Assembly (NCBI GenBank): GCA_964524705.1 | Contig: CAZGDB010000018.1 | Location: forward strand, 1 to 34,879 | Direction: 5' to 3' | DNA from: CAZGDB01 sp964524705 | GTDB taxonomy: Bacteria; Pseudomonadota; Gammaproteobacteria; Berkiellales; Berkiellaceae | DNA: 34,879 nucleotides | Shown here: in pieces, positions 1-8,199 of the stretch | Position numbering within the stretch: the stretch's first letter is position 1 | How the letters are laid out: each line of letters opens with the position of its first letter | Translations under genes and position numbers: made by a program | The notes under the pieces: model-generated | What the model saw: only the letters and a program-made list of their open reading frames with translations | What the model was told of the DNA's origin: nothing | Database searches by the model: none

Positions 1-1
1 T

Positions 2-1444
2 CAAAACTTGATACAGGAAGCGTATTCATTCATCTCTGATGAACAACAAACCCAAGAGAACACACAATTCTTCACAGAAACCTTACAAGACTCATCAATT
101 GCTGCTGCAAAAACTCTGTTAACTGACCTCATTAATCTGGGTAAAAAGACAACCTCCTCATTAAAGAGCACCCCGGAGAATGCCAACGAACTTTCGCGCC
201 TTAAAAGCGCACTTGAAAAATCACTTAATCCTAACTCTTTCGCTCTTGAGGCTGCCCTAGCTACACTGGACACACTCATATATACCACAGACAACCAAGG
301 CAACCAGACTTATTTATTAGACATCGATGGTGCTAATTTACACGATCTTAAAGACTCCTTAGCCGCCTGCACAGCACAGTGGCAAGATTTAGAAAGTATT
401 GCACGGGGAGTCTCAACAGATCCAAACGACATTCTATTACAAGCACTCGATGCCTTAGCTGCAGAACAGAAACTAGCAATCACTCCCCCAGTATCTGCTT
501 CTTTACCAGGCACCCCCTTACCCCATGAGACTCCTATAAATCCTCGTGCCTCTAGTGTAGCGAGCCAACACCAATCTCTTACTAGTAGTGTTCATAACAC
601 AGGTAGTGTGATTCCTTCACCAAAAGGCTCTAGTACGTCGCCCCACGGCCACGGCACCTTAAGAGTCTTAGAGTCTCCCGCTAGTTCCGGTGCAGCATCT
701 GTAGTCAGTGAGCGCTCAGGTTCTCAAACACATATAGGCAGACCTCCTTCTATTAACACGGATACGCCCTCTGCAAAAAGCAAACATAGTAAAGCAGCTT
801 CTTTACTCTCTGAAGAAGATGCAGCTCGCATTAGTTTTAGCACAGAACACACCCCTGCAGATCATGCATTTTTAAGTGAATTGCGCACTCAGTTCTTTAA
901 TCAGATAGAAGAATCAACTCACAATTTATTAGATCCACATCCACCCTTTGGTTCCAAACCAAAGACTGATGAGAGGGCTAGAGAGCTCGTAGTAAAACAT
1001 CCTATTAAGGACGACACCTTAACCTGTTCTGTGCAAAGCAAACAACCTAAAGGCTCTACCACTGAAGTCAGCGCAGTTAAAGTCGCACAAGTGGATGGCG
1101 CTTATCATTTAACCCAAGAGAACCCTTTCACAGATACTGGTTTTGCGGGAATGTTAGAAATGGCTTCCGCCTATATTACGACCGCGCAAAGCAAGGGTAA
1201 GAAGGTGCATGGCTTTGAAGTAGACTATGCGCCTATTACAGATAAAAACCTTCAGGATGTTATTCAGTATGCAGCCAAGATGCAGACTGTATTAGAAAAA
1301 TGGGGCATACAAGCACCCTTATCCCAGGAACTCACAGCCCATAGGGTCGCTATAGAGGGGGCTAAAAAAACCATACAAATAGATGCCCTACCTCAGATAC
1401 AACAGCCTGCAATCACCCAACGGCCAGCTACGCCACGCATCTAA
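2..1444 (+). CDS. Hypothetical protein, 5'-truncated by the window edge; Ser/Pro/Thr-rich linker
   Basis: I do not recognise this protein. The frame is open to the first base. The first start-like codon is a TTG at position 8 with no ribosome binding site visible, so the true start probably lies outside the window. The visible 478 residues fall into three parts: a helical, Ala/Leu-rich N-terminal part (about 1-155), a low-complexity linker rich in Ser, Pro, Thr and His (about 160-275), and a more ordered C-terminal part (about 285-478) that ends in a Pro/Gln-rich tail. No signal peptide or membrane segment is visible in the part seen. It is convergent with rplQ and shares the hairpin at 1448-1487 with it. 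A disordered linker between helical parts is common in secreted effectors of intracellular gammaproteobacteria, but that role is only a guess. Confidence 0.75.
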   Translation, partial: QNLIQEAYSFISDEQQTQENTQFFTETLQDSSIAAAKTLLTDLINLGKKTTSSLKSTPENANELSRLKSALEKSLNPNSFALEAALATLDTLIYTTDNQGNQTYLLDIDGANLHDLKDSLAACTAQWQDLESIARGVSTDPNDILLQALDALAAEQKLAITPPVSASLPGTPLPHETPINPRASSVASQHQSLTSSVHNTGSVIPSPKGSSTSPHGHGTLRVLESPASSGAASVVSERSGSQTHIGRPPSINTDTPSAKSKHSKAASLLSEEDAARISFSTEHTPADHAFLSELRTQFFNQIEESTHNLLDPHPPFGSKPKTDERARELVVKHPIKDDTLTCSVQSKQPKGSTTEVSAVKVAQVDGAYHLTQENPFTDTGFAGMLEMASAYITTAQSKGKKVHGFEVDYAPITDKNLQDVIQYAAKMQTVLEKWGIQAPLSQELTAHRVAIEGAKKTIQIDALPQIQQPAITQRPATPRI

Positions 1445-1447
1445 ACA

Positions 1448-1487
1448 ACAAAGCCCATACCCTGTTTTAGCAAGGTATGGGCTTTGT
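1448..1487. terminator. Bidirectional intrinsic terminator between the plus-strand hypothetical gene and rplQ
   Basis: A perfect 14-bp inverted repeat (1448-1461 with 1474-1487) encloses a 12-nt loop. It lies 3 bases after the stop of the plus-strand gene and 21 bases after the rplQ stop. On the minus strand it is followed by a moderately T-rich stretch (GTTGTTTAG when the stem end is included). The plus side has no clear T-run. It probably ends both converging transcripts, chiefly the ribosomal one. Confidence 0.75.
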
Positions 1488-1508
1488 CGACACCAAAGAA
1501 CTGCTTAA

Positions 1509-1883
1509 TTAAACAGCTTCAGTTGCCTTATCTACAAACTGAATGATCGCAGCAGGCGCGGTATCACCATCACGGTATCCGCACTTCACGATACGTAGGT
1601 AGCCACCTGGACGACCTGCAAAACGTGGTGCAATTTCAGTAAACAACTTATGCAATAAGGTGTCATCGTTACGTAGTAAGCGACGCGCTTGACGACGGTT
1701 AGCAACCGTATCCACACGGGCCAAGGTGACCAGCTTTTCTACGATAGGACGTATAACTTTTGCTTTAGTTACAGTTGTTTTCATTGTCTCATGTGTTAAC
1801 AAGGACTTTGCTAAATTCTGCAATAATGCCTTACGGTGGTCTGAGGGACGCCCCAGATTAGTTCCAGCACAACGGTGACGCAT
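1509..1883 (-). CDS. rplQ: 50S ribosomal protein L17
   Basis: L17 of the large subunit, 124 residues, close to the usual gammaproteobacterial length (E. coli 127). The N-terminus MRHRCAGTNLGR and the conserved LLTHETMKTTVTKAK block (about residues 29-43) identify the family. It is the last gene of the alpha operon, 14 nt behind rpoA, and ends before a strong hairpin. The ATG start follows directly after the rpoA stop. Confidence 0.97.
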   Translation of the reverse strand: MRHRCAGTNLGRPSDHRKALLQNLAKSLLTHETMKTTVTKAKVIRPIVEKLVTLARVDTVANRRQARRLLRNDDTLLHKLFTEIAPRFAGRPGGYLRIVKCGYRDGDTAPAAIIQFVDKATEAV

Positions 1884-1897
1884 AACTTACTCCAAAC

Positions 1898-2893
1898 TTA
1901 ATTTTTTGTGGTTTCTAATTGCGCAGGCGGCCATCCTTCCAAACGCACGCCTAAAGACAACCCTTTGGTCGCTAATACTTCTTTGATTTCCATCAAAGAC
2001 TTTTTACCAAGGTTAGGGGTCTTTAACAGTTCCATTTCCGTACGCTGCACTAAGTCGCCAATATAATAAATATTTTCTGCTTTTAAGCAATTTGCAGAAC
2101 GAACGGTGAGTTCTAGCTCATCTACTGGACGCAACAATAAAGGATCTATCTCTATCGCACGTGCATGTGGCAAGCCTTTTTCATCGGTCTTCAGATCTAC
2201 AAACACAGCAATTTGTTCGTTCAAAATAGTAGCCGCACGACGAATAGCTTCTTCAGGTTCTAAAGTGCCATCAGTCTGTAACTCTATGATCAACTTATCC
2301 AAGTCAGTACGGTTTTCCACACGGGTGTTTTCTACAGAGTAGCTCACCTTACGCACAGGGGAAAAACTCGCATCCACTTGTAAAAAACCAATAGGATTTG
2401 GAGTGTCTAAATCTTGTAACTGACGTGTTTGAACTGGATCGTATCCACGTCCACGTTCCACAACAATCAGCATGTCCAAAGTAATGTCTTTATTCAATGT
2501 AGCAATCACATGATCGCCATTGATAATAGTAACACCACTTTCTGTTGCCAAATCTTGCGCTTTGAGCACACCAGGACCACGTTTGCTGACCTTCAGCTCT
2601 ACACGGTCTTTTTCATGCAAAATGATTGCTACTTCTTTTAAGTTCAACAAGATATCTAAGACGTCTTCTTGAACCCCTTCCAAAGCAGAATACTCATGCA
2701 GTACCCCTTCAATTTTCACTGAAGTAACGGCAGCGCCAGGCATAGAAGATAATAATATTCTACGCAGCGCAGCACCCATGGTATGGCCAAAACTCCGTTC
2801 TAACGGATCCAAAGTAATAATGGAATGAAATGCATCCACTACTTGGACTTGAATAGAACTTGGCTTCAAAAATCCTGTTACCGGGCGTGGCAT
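1898..2893 (-). CDS. rpoA: DNA-directed RNA polymerase subunit alpha
   Basis: The alpha subunit assembles polymerase through its N-terminal dimerisation domain and contacts promoters and activators through its C-terminal domain. The signature PLERSFGHTMGAALRRILL lies near residues 28-46, and the C-terminal domain (about 245-320) contains VRSANCLKAENIYYIGDL and NLGKKSLMEIKEVL. I chose the ATG at 2893 (331 residues, MPRPVTGFLKP) because GGGAGGGG sits just upstream and the start matches E. coli alpha. An in-frame ATG at 2908 overlaps the rpsD stop as TAATG but has no well placed ribosome site. It is fourth in the rpsM-rpsK-rpsD-rpoA-rplQ operon. Confidence 0.98.
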   Translation of the reverse strand: MPRPVTGFLKPSSIQVQVVDAFHSIITLDPLERSFGHTMGAALRRILLSSMPGAAVTSVKIEGVLHEYSALEGVQEDVLDILLNLKEVAIILHEKDRVELKVSKRGPGVLKAQDLATESGVTIINGDHVIATLNKDITLDMLIVVERGRGYDPVQTRQLQDLDTPNPIGFLQVDASFSPVRKVSYSVENTRVENRTDLDKLIIELQTDGTLEPEEAIRRAATILNEQIAVFVDLKTDEKGLPHARAIEIDPLLLRPVDELELTVRSANCLKAENIYYIGDLVQRTEMELLKTPNLGKKSLMEIKEVLATKGLSLGVRLEGWPPAQLETTKN

Positions 2894-2907
2894 ATTTTCC
2901 CCTCCCA

Positions 2908-3525
2908 TTATTTCGAGTATAACTCTACGACTAACTGCTCATTAATATCAGATGGCATATCACTTCTATCAGGAACGCGCTTTAAAACACCTTCCATCTT
3001 TTTGTGATCTACTTCAATCCAATCTGGAACACCACGCGTATCCACATTTTGGATAGCTTCTAAAATACGCGCTTGTCCACGACTCTTTTCACATACACCA
3101 ACTGTATCCGTAGGCTTCACTTCATAAGAAGGAATATTAATACGACGGCCATTCACCATCACAGCACCGTGGGATACCAACTGACGCGCTTCTCTACGTG
3201 TGGAAGCAAAGCCCATACGGTAGATCATACTGTCTAAACGGCATTCTAAGAGTTGTAATAAAATCACACCGGTAGGACCACGACGACGCGCAGCTTCACG
3301 GTAAAAACGTCTAAACTGTCTCTCTAACATGCCGTATTTAAACTTCAATTGTTGCTTAGCAATCAATTGCTGACCGTAGTCAGAACCCTTTTTACGGGCT
3401 TGCGCATGCTGTCCAGGTGTATTATTTAGCTTACACTTAGACTCTAATGGTCTAGTTTTCGCATCTAAATCTACCCCGTTATATCTTCGAGATTTGCGGC
3501 AAATTGCCCCTGTATATCGTGCCAT
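2908..3525 (-). CDS. rpsD: 30S ribosomal protein S4
   Basis: S4 is a primary 16S-binding protein that starts assembly of the small-subunit body and, in E. coli, represses the alpha operon. It has 205 residues, very close to the E. coli 206. MARYTGAICRKSRR at the N-terminus and the S4 RNA-binding domain around 95-155 (LDSMIYRMGFASTRREARQL, HGAVMVNGRRINIPSY) are clear. The N-terminus lacks the zinc-binding cysteine cluster of some S4 types. It lies between rpsK and rpoA. Confidence 0.98.
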   Translation of the reverse strand: MARYTGAICRKSRRYNGVDLDAKTRPLESKCKLNNTPGQHAQARKKGSDYGQQLIAKQQLKFKYGMLERQFRRFYREAARRRGPTGVILLQLLECRLDSMIYRMGFASTRREARQLVSHGAVMVNGRRINIPSYEVKPTDTVGVCEKSRGQARILEAIQNVDTRGVPDWIEVDHKKMEGVLKRVPDRSDMPSDINEQLVVELYSK

Positions 3526-3556
3526 TCTTTTTTCCTAAATAAGCTAAATCACAGAA

Positions 3557-3946
3557 CTACATTCGGCGCTCTTTGGATGGGCGACACCCATTAAAAGGAA
3601 TACCGGTAACATCATAAATGCCGCTCACAATCACATAATCACGCGCGGTTTTAATCGCAGAATCACGGCCTGGACCAGGTCCATCAACACGGATTTCTGC
3701 ATTTTCTATACTATAAAGATCTTTTGCGGCTTCGCAGGCTTTACGCATTGCCATCCCAGCTGCCAATGGAGTTGGTTTTTTAGACCCTTTAAATCCACAT
3801 GCACCAGCAGAAGAAGCAGTGAGTTTCTCACCCTTGATCGTCGTAATAGTGACAAGAGTGTTATTAAAAGAAGCCTTCACGTGAATAATGACATCCGTGA
3901 CGACTTTCTTAGACTTAGATCTTGGTTTCTTAACTTGAGTACTCAT
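3557..3946 (-). CDS. rpsK: 30S ribosomal protein S11
   Basis: S11 forms part of the small-subunit platform near the mRNA exit. It has 129 residues, the same as E. coli. VIIHVKASFNNTLVTIT, SAGACGFKGSKKPTP and the C-terminal YDVTGIPFNGCRPSKERRM are characteristic. It lies 21 nt behind rpsM in the alpha operon. Confidence 0.98.
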   Translation of the reverse strand: MSTQVKKPRSKSKKVVTDVIIHVKASFNNTLVTITTIKGEKLTASSAGACGFKGSKKPTPLAAGMAMRKACEAAKDLYSIENAEIRVDGPGPGRDSAIKTARDYVIVSGIYDVTGIPFNGCRPSKERRM

Positions 3947-3967
3947 ATTATGCTCTTAACCTATAAC

Positions 3968-4366
3968 CTATGCTTTTTTATCGGATGGCTTTGTAACCAT
4001 CTTCTTACCCGTAGGACCTTTACGCGTGCGTGCATTAGTACGTGTGCGTTGACCACGAACTGGTAAGCCCTGTTTATGACGACGTCCACGGTAACAATTA
4101 ATATCCCGTAAGCGCTTAATATCCATGGATACTTTACGTCTTAAATTACCTTCAACCACATACCCCATCGTTTTAATGATGTTTTGTATGCGTGTAATCG
4201 CTTCTTCATCAAGATCTTTAACTTTTCTTGAGGTAACCAGCTCTGCTTGGCTGCAAATTTGCTTAGCCAAAGTAGGACCTATCCCAAAGATGTTCTGCAA
4301 AGCCATAACAATATGTTTATTTGGCTCCATGATGACATTTTCAATACGCACCGTTGCAAGCGCCAT
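3968..4366 (-). CDS. rpsM: 30S ribosomal protein S13, with a longer C-terminal tail
   Basis: S13 sits in the head of the small subunit and contacts L5 and P-site tRNA. It has 132 residues against 118 in E. coli. The body is normal (IFGIGPTLAKQIC near 28, RDINCYRGRRHKQGLPVRGQ near 87-106, TNARTRKGP near 109), and most of the extra length is a basic tail after that motif. This is the first gene of the alpha operon. A promoter candidate lies 41-69 nt upstream, after the 166-nt gap behind rpmJ. Confidence 0.97.
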   Translation of the reverse strand: MALATVRIENVIMEPNKHIVMALQNIFGIGPTLAKQICSQAELVTSRKVKDLDEEAITRIQNIIKTMGYVVEGNLRRKVSMDIKRLRDINCYRGRRHKQGLPVRGQRTRTNARTRKGPTGKKMVTKPSDKKA

Positions 4367-4406
4367 TATAACTAATCTCCAACCCTTCTGGGCAAAATAG
4401 ACGAAA

Positions 4407-4435
4407 ATAATACCTGACTCTTATTTTTGAATCAA
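4407..4435 (-). promoter_or_regulatory. Sigma-70-type promoter candidate for the alpha operon
   Basis: TTGATT (4435-4430) and TATTAT (4412-4407) are separated by exactly 17 nt in the gap between rpmJ and rpsM. Transcription would start near 4400, leaving a leader of about 35 nt before the rpsM ATG at 4366. That is short for the pseudoknot through which S4 represses this operon in E. coli. The call rests on consensus matching only. Confidence 0.6.
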
Positions 4436-4532
4436 GCTAACCACCCTCTTACACCTACACTTTAAGCTTTTTGTTCTAAAAACTTGCTCAAAGCTTATCT
4501 TTTTTGCTGATTAGCTTAAGCTAACCAACTCT

Positions 4533-4676
4533 CTAACCTTGTCGTTGTTTATGACGTTGATTACGTGCACAAACAATAAAAACTGTATTCACCGTACGAC
4601 CCGTAGGGCGTCTTTTCTTACGGTTAACTACTTTACAATGCTCACAAATCTTTTTTACAGACGGACGAACCTTCAT
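4533..4676 (-). CDS. rpmJ: 50S ribosomal protein L36 with a nine-residue internal insertion
   Basis: L36 is a tiny zinc-binding protein of the large subunit. The reading frame encodes 47 residues, starting MKVRPSVKKICEHC and ending in the family signature HKQRQG. The zinc ligands are in place (Cys11, Cys14, Cys36, His42), but Cys14 and Cys36 are 21 residues apart, against 12 in the usual 37-38 residue protein. The extra residues form a basic segment around KKRRPTGRT (20-28). The start has a GGAG site, and the gene lies 12 nt behind secY, its normal place. The frame is intact, so it looks functional rather than broken. Confidence 0.93.
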   Translation of the reverse strand: MKVRPSVKKICEHCKVVNRKKRRPTGRTVNTVFIVCARNQRHKQRQG

Positions 4677-4688
4677 ATCTTACTCCAC

Positions 4689-6020
4689 TTAACCTAGCAA
4701 CCCCATGTTTCTCTGAACCGAGTTCGGAGAAATCATAGACTTGCGCATCAAAGACTCATATTGTCGTGACAACAAATGCGCTTGCACTTGTGCCATAAAA
4801 TCCATCACTACCAACACCACTATCAGCAAAGAAGTGCCCCCAAAATAAAAGGGAACATTCCATCCTAAGACAAACAACTCTGGCAACTGCGCAACAAACA
4901 TAATGTAAAGCGCACCCACCAACGTCAAACGCGTCATAACGGTATCAATATACTGTGCCGTTTGCTCACCAGGACGTATGCCTGGAATAAAAGCACCGGA
5001 CTTTTTCAAATTCTCTGCCGTATCTTTAGGGTTAAAAATTAAGCCCGTATAGATAAAGCTAAAAAAGATAATCGCTACACTAAACAGTGCCAAGTACAAA
5101 GGTTGCCCAGGGGCTAACATTAACCCTAGATCTGACAACCAACGCATACCTGGGGTAGCGGAAAACCACTGACTCAAGGTCACTGGAAACAAAATAATAC
5201 TGGAAGCAAAGATAGGCGGAATCACACCAGCCATATTGAGCTTCATGGGTAAATGTGTCTTCTGTGCACCAAAAACAGTCTTACCCTGCTGTCTTCTGGC
5301 GTAGTTTACTGGAAGACGTCTTTGACCACGCTCCACAAACACTACAAACGCAATAATCGCAAAAAACATTGCCAACAATACAATCAATACTAACGGTTGC
5401 AACAACCCTTGTTTTACTTGTTCAAAGGTCTTGGCAACAGCCTGCGGTAGTCCTGCAGCAATCCCTGAGAAGATGATTAAGGAAATACCATTCCCAATCC
5501 CTCGCTCTGTGATCTGCTCCCCTAGCCACATCAAAAACAACGTACCGGTCACTAGAGTCAAAATGGTGACCCCATAGAACATAAAATCTGGCACATAGGC
5601 AATACCGGAGGAGGCTAAATAACGCGCCATCCCCAGCGCCTGAAAACTCGCAAAACCCAAGGTTCCATAACGCGTATACTTGGCTAGCTTACGTCTTCCT
5701 GCATCCCCTTCTTTTTTCAGCTCTTCTAAACGAGGAATAACCGCGGTTAAAAGTTGTAAAATAATAGAGACCGAAATATAGGGCATAATCCCTAACGCAA
5801 AAATCGTCAAACGCTCTAGGGCACCACCAGAGAATAAGTTAAATAACCCAAAAATGCCTTGGTTCGAATGGGAGAACACTTCTGCCAATCGAACCGGGTT
5901 CAGGCCAGGAACCGGAATATGCGCACCTAAGCGATACACTAACAGCGCTACTAGCACAAACAACAAGCGCGCTTTTAGTTCTGCCAATCCAGACAAAGCA
6001 CCCTGACCTTTAACAGCCAT
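4689..6020 (-). CDS. secY: Sec translocon channel subunit SecY
   Basis: SecY forms the protein-conducting channel in the inner membrane with SecE and SecG. It has 443 residues, equal to E. coli, with ten hydrophobic segments. The plug and first periplasmic region (RLGAHIPVPGLNP, near 25-37) and the cytoplasmic loop containing FVERGQRRLPVNYARRQ (near 228-244) identify it. It lies between rplO and rpmJ in the spc operon. SecE is encoded at 29916-30287 in the same window. Confidence 0.98.
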   Translation of the reverse strand: MAVKGQGALSGLAELKARLLFVLVALLVYRLGAHIPVPGLNPVRLAEVFSHSNQGIFGLFNLFSGGALERLTIFALGIMPYISVSIILQLLTAVIPRLEELKKEGDAGRRKLAKYTRYGTLGFASFQALGMARYLASSGIAYVPDFMFYGVTILTLVTGTLFLMWLGEQITERGIGNGISLIIFSGIAAGLPQAVAKTFEQVKQGLLQPLVLIVLLAMFFAIIAFVVFVERGQRRLPVNYARRQQGKTVFGAQKTHLPMKLNMAGVIPPIFASSIILFPVTLSQWFSATPGMRWLSDLGLMLAPGQPLYLALFSVAIIFFSFIYTGLIFNPKDTAENLKKSGAFIPGIRPGEQTAQYIDTVMTRLTLVGALYIMFVAQLPELFVLGWNVPFYFGGTSLLIVVLVVMDFMAQVQAHLLSRQYESLMRKSMISPNSVQRNMGLLG

Positions 6021-6043
6021 TTTTGATTCCCTATACTCTCAAA

Positions 6044-6493
6044 TTAAGACGCAGCAGAAGCTTCCACTTCAACACGGCCACCAGCTGCTTCAATCGCTGC
6101 TTTTGCACCCTTCGTGCAAGCAATCTTCACAACAAAAGAACGTGTGATTTCGCCACGCAACATAATCTTTGCGCTACGAGCATTCTTCGGCAAAAGATTT
6201 GCATCTTTCAAAGTATGCAAACTCACTACATCACCTGCCAATTTATTCAATTCGTTCAAACGAATCTCATAATGTTTTAAAGCAGTTAAAGAAGTAAAAC
6301 CAACTTTTGGTAATCTTCTTTGCAAAGGAGTCTGACCACCTTCAAAGCCTACACGATGGTAACCACCGGCACGTGCTTTTTGACCTTTATGACCCAATCC
6401 GCAAGTTTTACCTACGCCAGTACCAGGGCCACGTCCAACACGACGAGCTTCTTTTTTTGAACCCCACGCTGGTGCTAATTCATTTAAAAACAT
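6044..6493 (-). CDS. rplO: 50S ribosomal protein L15
   Basis: L15 is a late-assembling large-subunit protein with a long unstructured N-terminal arm. It has 149 residues (E. coli 144). The glycine-rich arm (RRVGRGPGTGVGKTCGLGHK, near 18-37) and FEGGQTPLQRRLPKVGF (near 50-66) are diagnostic. It lies between rpmD and secY, with its start 2 nt after the rpmD stop. Confidence 0.98.
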   Translation of the reverse strand: MFLNELAPAWGSKKEARRVGRGPGTGVGKTCGLGHKGQKARAGGYHRVGFEGGQTPLQRRLPKVGFTSLTALKHYEIRLNELNKLAGDVVSLHTLKDANLLPKNARSAKIMLRGEITRSFVVKIACTKGAKAAIEAAGGRVEVEASAAS

Positions 6494-6495
6494 GA

Positions 6496-6687
6496 TTACT
6501 CTTCCACTTTTAGTAAATATGATACCTGTGTGATCATCCCGCGAGTCTGAGGTGTATCCTCAACTTGAACAGTATGTCCAATCTTGCGTAGACCAAGACC
6601 TTTAACGCTTAGACGGTGATTTGGCAATCTACCGGCCGTACTACGCACTAAGGTTACAGTAATTAATTTTTTAGCCGTATTAGACAT
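6496..6687 (-). CDS. rpmD: 50S ribosomal protein L30
   Basis: L30 of the large subunit, 63 residues from the chosen start. ITVTLVRSTAGRLPNHR and GLGLRKIGHTVQVEDTP match the family. I chose the ATG at 6687 (MSNTAKK) because CAGGAGAGG lies about 6 nt upstream and this gives the usual length. An in-frame ATG at 6705 would add six residues and remove that site. The start overlaps the end of rpsE by 8 nt, which suggests translational coupling. Confidence 0.95.
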   Translation of the reverse strand: MSNTAKKLITVTLVRSTAGRLPNHRLSVKGLGLRKIGHTVQVEDTPQTRGMITQVSYLLKVEE

Positions 6688-7225
6688 TTGCTGCCTCTCC
6701 TGCATTAAACAGCTGATGTACTGTCATGCCACGCTTCTCTGCAATCTGCTCTGGAGAAGACATAGCAAGCAACGCTGACAAAGTCGCACGCACAACGTTA
6801 TCTGGATTACGGGAGCCATAGCTCTTCGCCAGAACGTCTTTAACGCCTGCTAACTCTAACATCGCACGCATAGCGCCACCGGCAATAATACCAGTACCTT
6901 CAGAGGCTGGTTGCATATAGACGGTAGAAGCACCAAACGCAGCACGCACAGGGTGATGTAAAGTACCTTTAGATAAAGGAATCTCTACAATATTTCTACG
7001 CGCAGCTTCAATTGCTTTACGGATCGCATCAGGCACTTCTTTAGCCTTTCCGCGTCCAATCCCAAACTTACCATTGCGATCACCAATAACAACCAAGACT
7101 GCTATACCAAAATTACGACCACCTTTTACAACTTTGGTAGTACGTGCAATTTTGACAATCTTTTCTTCATATTGACCGTCAATTTTCTCTTTTTTATCTT
7201 TATCTGCCGCCGGATGATTTGCCAC
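6680..7225 (-). CDS. rpsE: 30S ribosomal protein S5
   Basis: S5 helps decoding accuracy and mRNA unwinding at the entry site. It has 181 residues against 167 in E. coli, with a somewhat longer charged N-terminus (MANHPAADKDKKEK) and C-terminus. The core is clear: VVIGDRNGKFGIGRGKAKEV (near 45-64) and MQPASEGTGIIAGGAMRAML (near 104-123). It lies between rplR and rpmD. Confidence 0.97.
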   Translation of the reverse strand: MANHPAADKDKKEKIDGQYEEKIVKIARTTKVVKGGRNFGIAVLVVIGDRNGKFGIGRGKAKEVPDAIRKAIEAARRNIVEIPLSKGTLHHPVRAAFGASTVYMQPASEGTGIIAGGAMRAMLELAGVKDVLAKSYGSRNPDNVVRATLSALLAMSSPEQIAEKRGMTVHQLFNAGEAANV

Positions 7226-7238
7226 CGCTTACTCTCCC

Positions 7239-7619
7239 TTAAACCTCTAAACCTTGCGCACGCGCAGACTCAACCAAAGCCTTTACACGGCCATGGAACT
7301 TAAACCCAGCACGGTCACAAGCCACTGCTTGCACGCCTGCTTTCTTTGCACGCTCAGCTAACAACTCACCGACTTTATGCGCAGCTTCTGTCTTGGTCAT
7401 TTTTTCCCACTCAGGAGTCTTTTTTAACTCTAAAGTAGAAGCATGAGCCAAGATATCGCCGCCAACAGGGGCAATAATCTGTGCATAGATATGGTTTAAA
7501 GAACGATGCAACGCCAAACGTGACACACCGGTCTCTACTCCTAAACGTTTAATCTTAAAACGCGTACGCGCTGCGCGCTTAAGACGTTTTTCCTTTTTAC
7601 AAGCATTGGAAGGTATCAT
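7239..7619 (-). CDS. rplR: 50S ribosomal protein L18
   Basis: L18 binds 5S rRNA and helps mount it in the central protuberance. It has 126 residues (E. coli 117), with a basic N-terminus. The core contains LALHRSLNHIYAQIIAP and the C-terminal FKFHGRVKALVESARAQGLEV. It lies between rplF and rpsE in the spc operon. Confidence 0.97.
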   Translation of the reverse strand: MIPSNACKKEKRLKRAARTRFKIKRLGVETGVSRLALHRSLNHIYAQIIAPVGGDILAHASTLELKKTPEWEKMTKTEAAHKVGELLAERAKKAGVQAVACDRAGFKFHGRVKALVESARAQGLEV

Positions 7620-7630
7620 GACTTATTTAC

Positions 7631-8182
7631 CTATTTCTTCTTAGTTTCTTTCAAAAGAATAACTTCATCGCTATAACGTACACCCTTACCTTTATAGCAC
7701 TCTGGCGGACGATATCTACGAATCTGTGCAGCAACCTCACCCACAACCTGCTTATCAAACCCACTGATTTCGATATCAATCTGGTTATCGCACTTAAAGG
7801 AGATCCCTTCAGGTGCAACATGATAGATGACATGCGAAAAGCCTAGGTTTAATTCCAAAGCTTGAGCGCCGGTCTTGGTTTTAACCACTGCCGCTTTATA
7901 TCCAACCCCAACCAGCTTTAACTTTTTCACATAGCCGTCAGTTACCCCAACTACCATGTTTTGCAATAAAGCACGCGCCGTACCTGCTTGCGCATGCGCT
8001 TTAGCTTGTTTTAAATCTGGACTTACTAAAATTTGACCATTTTCTGTTGCTAATTGCACAGCAGAATGTTTTTTCAAAACTAAAGATCCTTTAGGACCCT
8101 TCACAGCCACTTCTGTTGGACTTATCTCAACAGTTACTCCCTTAGGAATATTTATTGGCTGTTTATGTACGCGCGTAGACAT
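7631..8182 (-). CDS. rplF: 50S ribosomal protein L6
   Basis: L6 lies near the factor-binding site of the large subunit. It has 183 residues (E. coli 177). The second domain contains KLKLVGVGYKA near 88-98, the family motif YKGKGVRY lies near 163-170, and the lysine-rich tail is typical. It lies 17 nt behind rpsH. Confidence 0.97.
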   Translation of the reverse strand: MSTRVHKQPINIPKGVTVEISPTEVAVKGPKGSLVLKKHSAVQLATENGQILVSPDLKQAKAHAQAGTARALLQNMVVGVTDGYVKKLKLVGVGYKAAVVKTKTGAQALELNLGFSHVIYHVAPEGISFKCDNQIDIEISGFDKQVVGEVAAQIRRYRPPECYKGKGVRYSDEVILLKETKKK

Positions 8183-8199
8183 CGTCTAACTCCTTCAGC

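Noticed and set aside
2894..2908. Longer rpoA start beginning MGGEN
   Set aside because: The strong GGGAGGGG site lies within this extension and points to the ATG at 2893, which also matches the family N-terminus.
4511..4524. Perfect palindrome TTAGCTTAAGCTAA behind rpmJ as a terminator
   Set aside because: It has no unpaired loop, is AT-rich and has no adjacent T-run on the minus strand; an operator or chance palindrome is equally likely.
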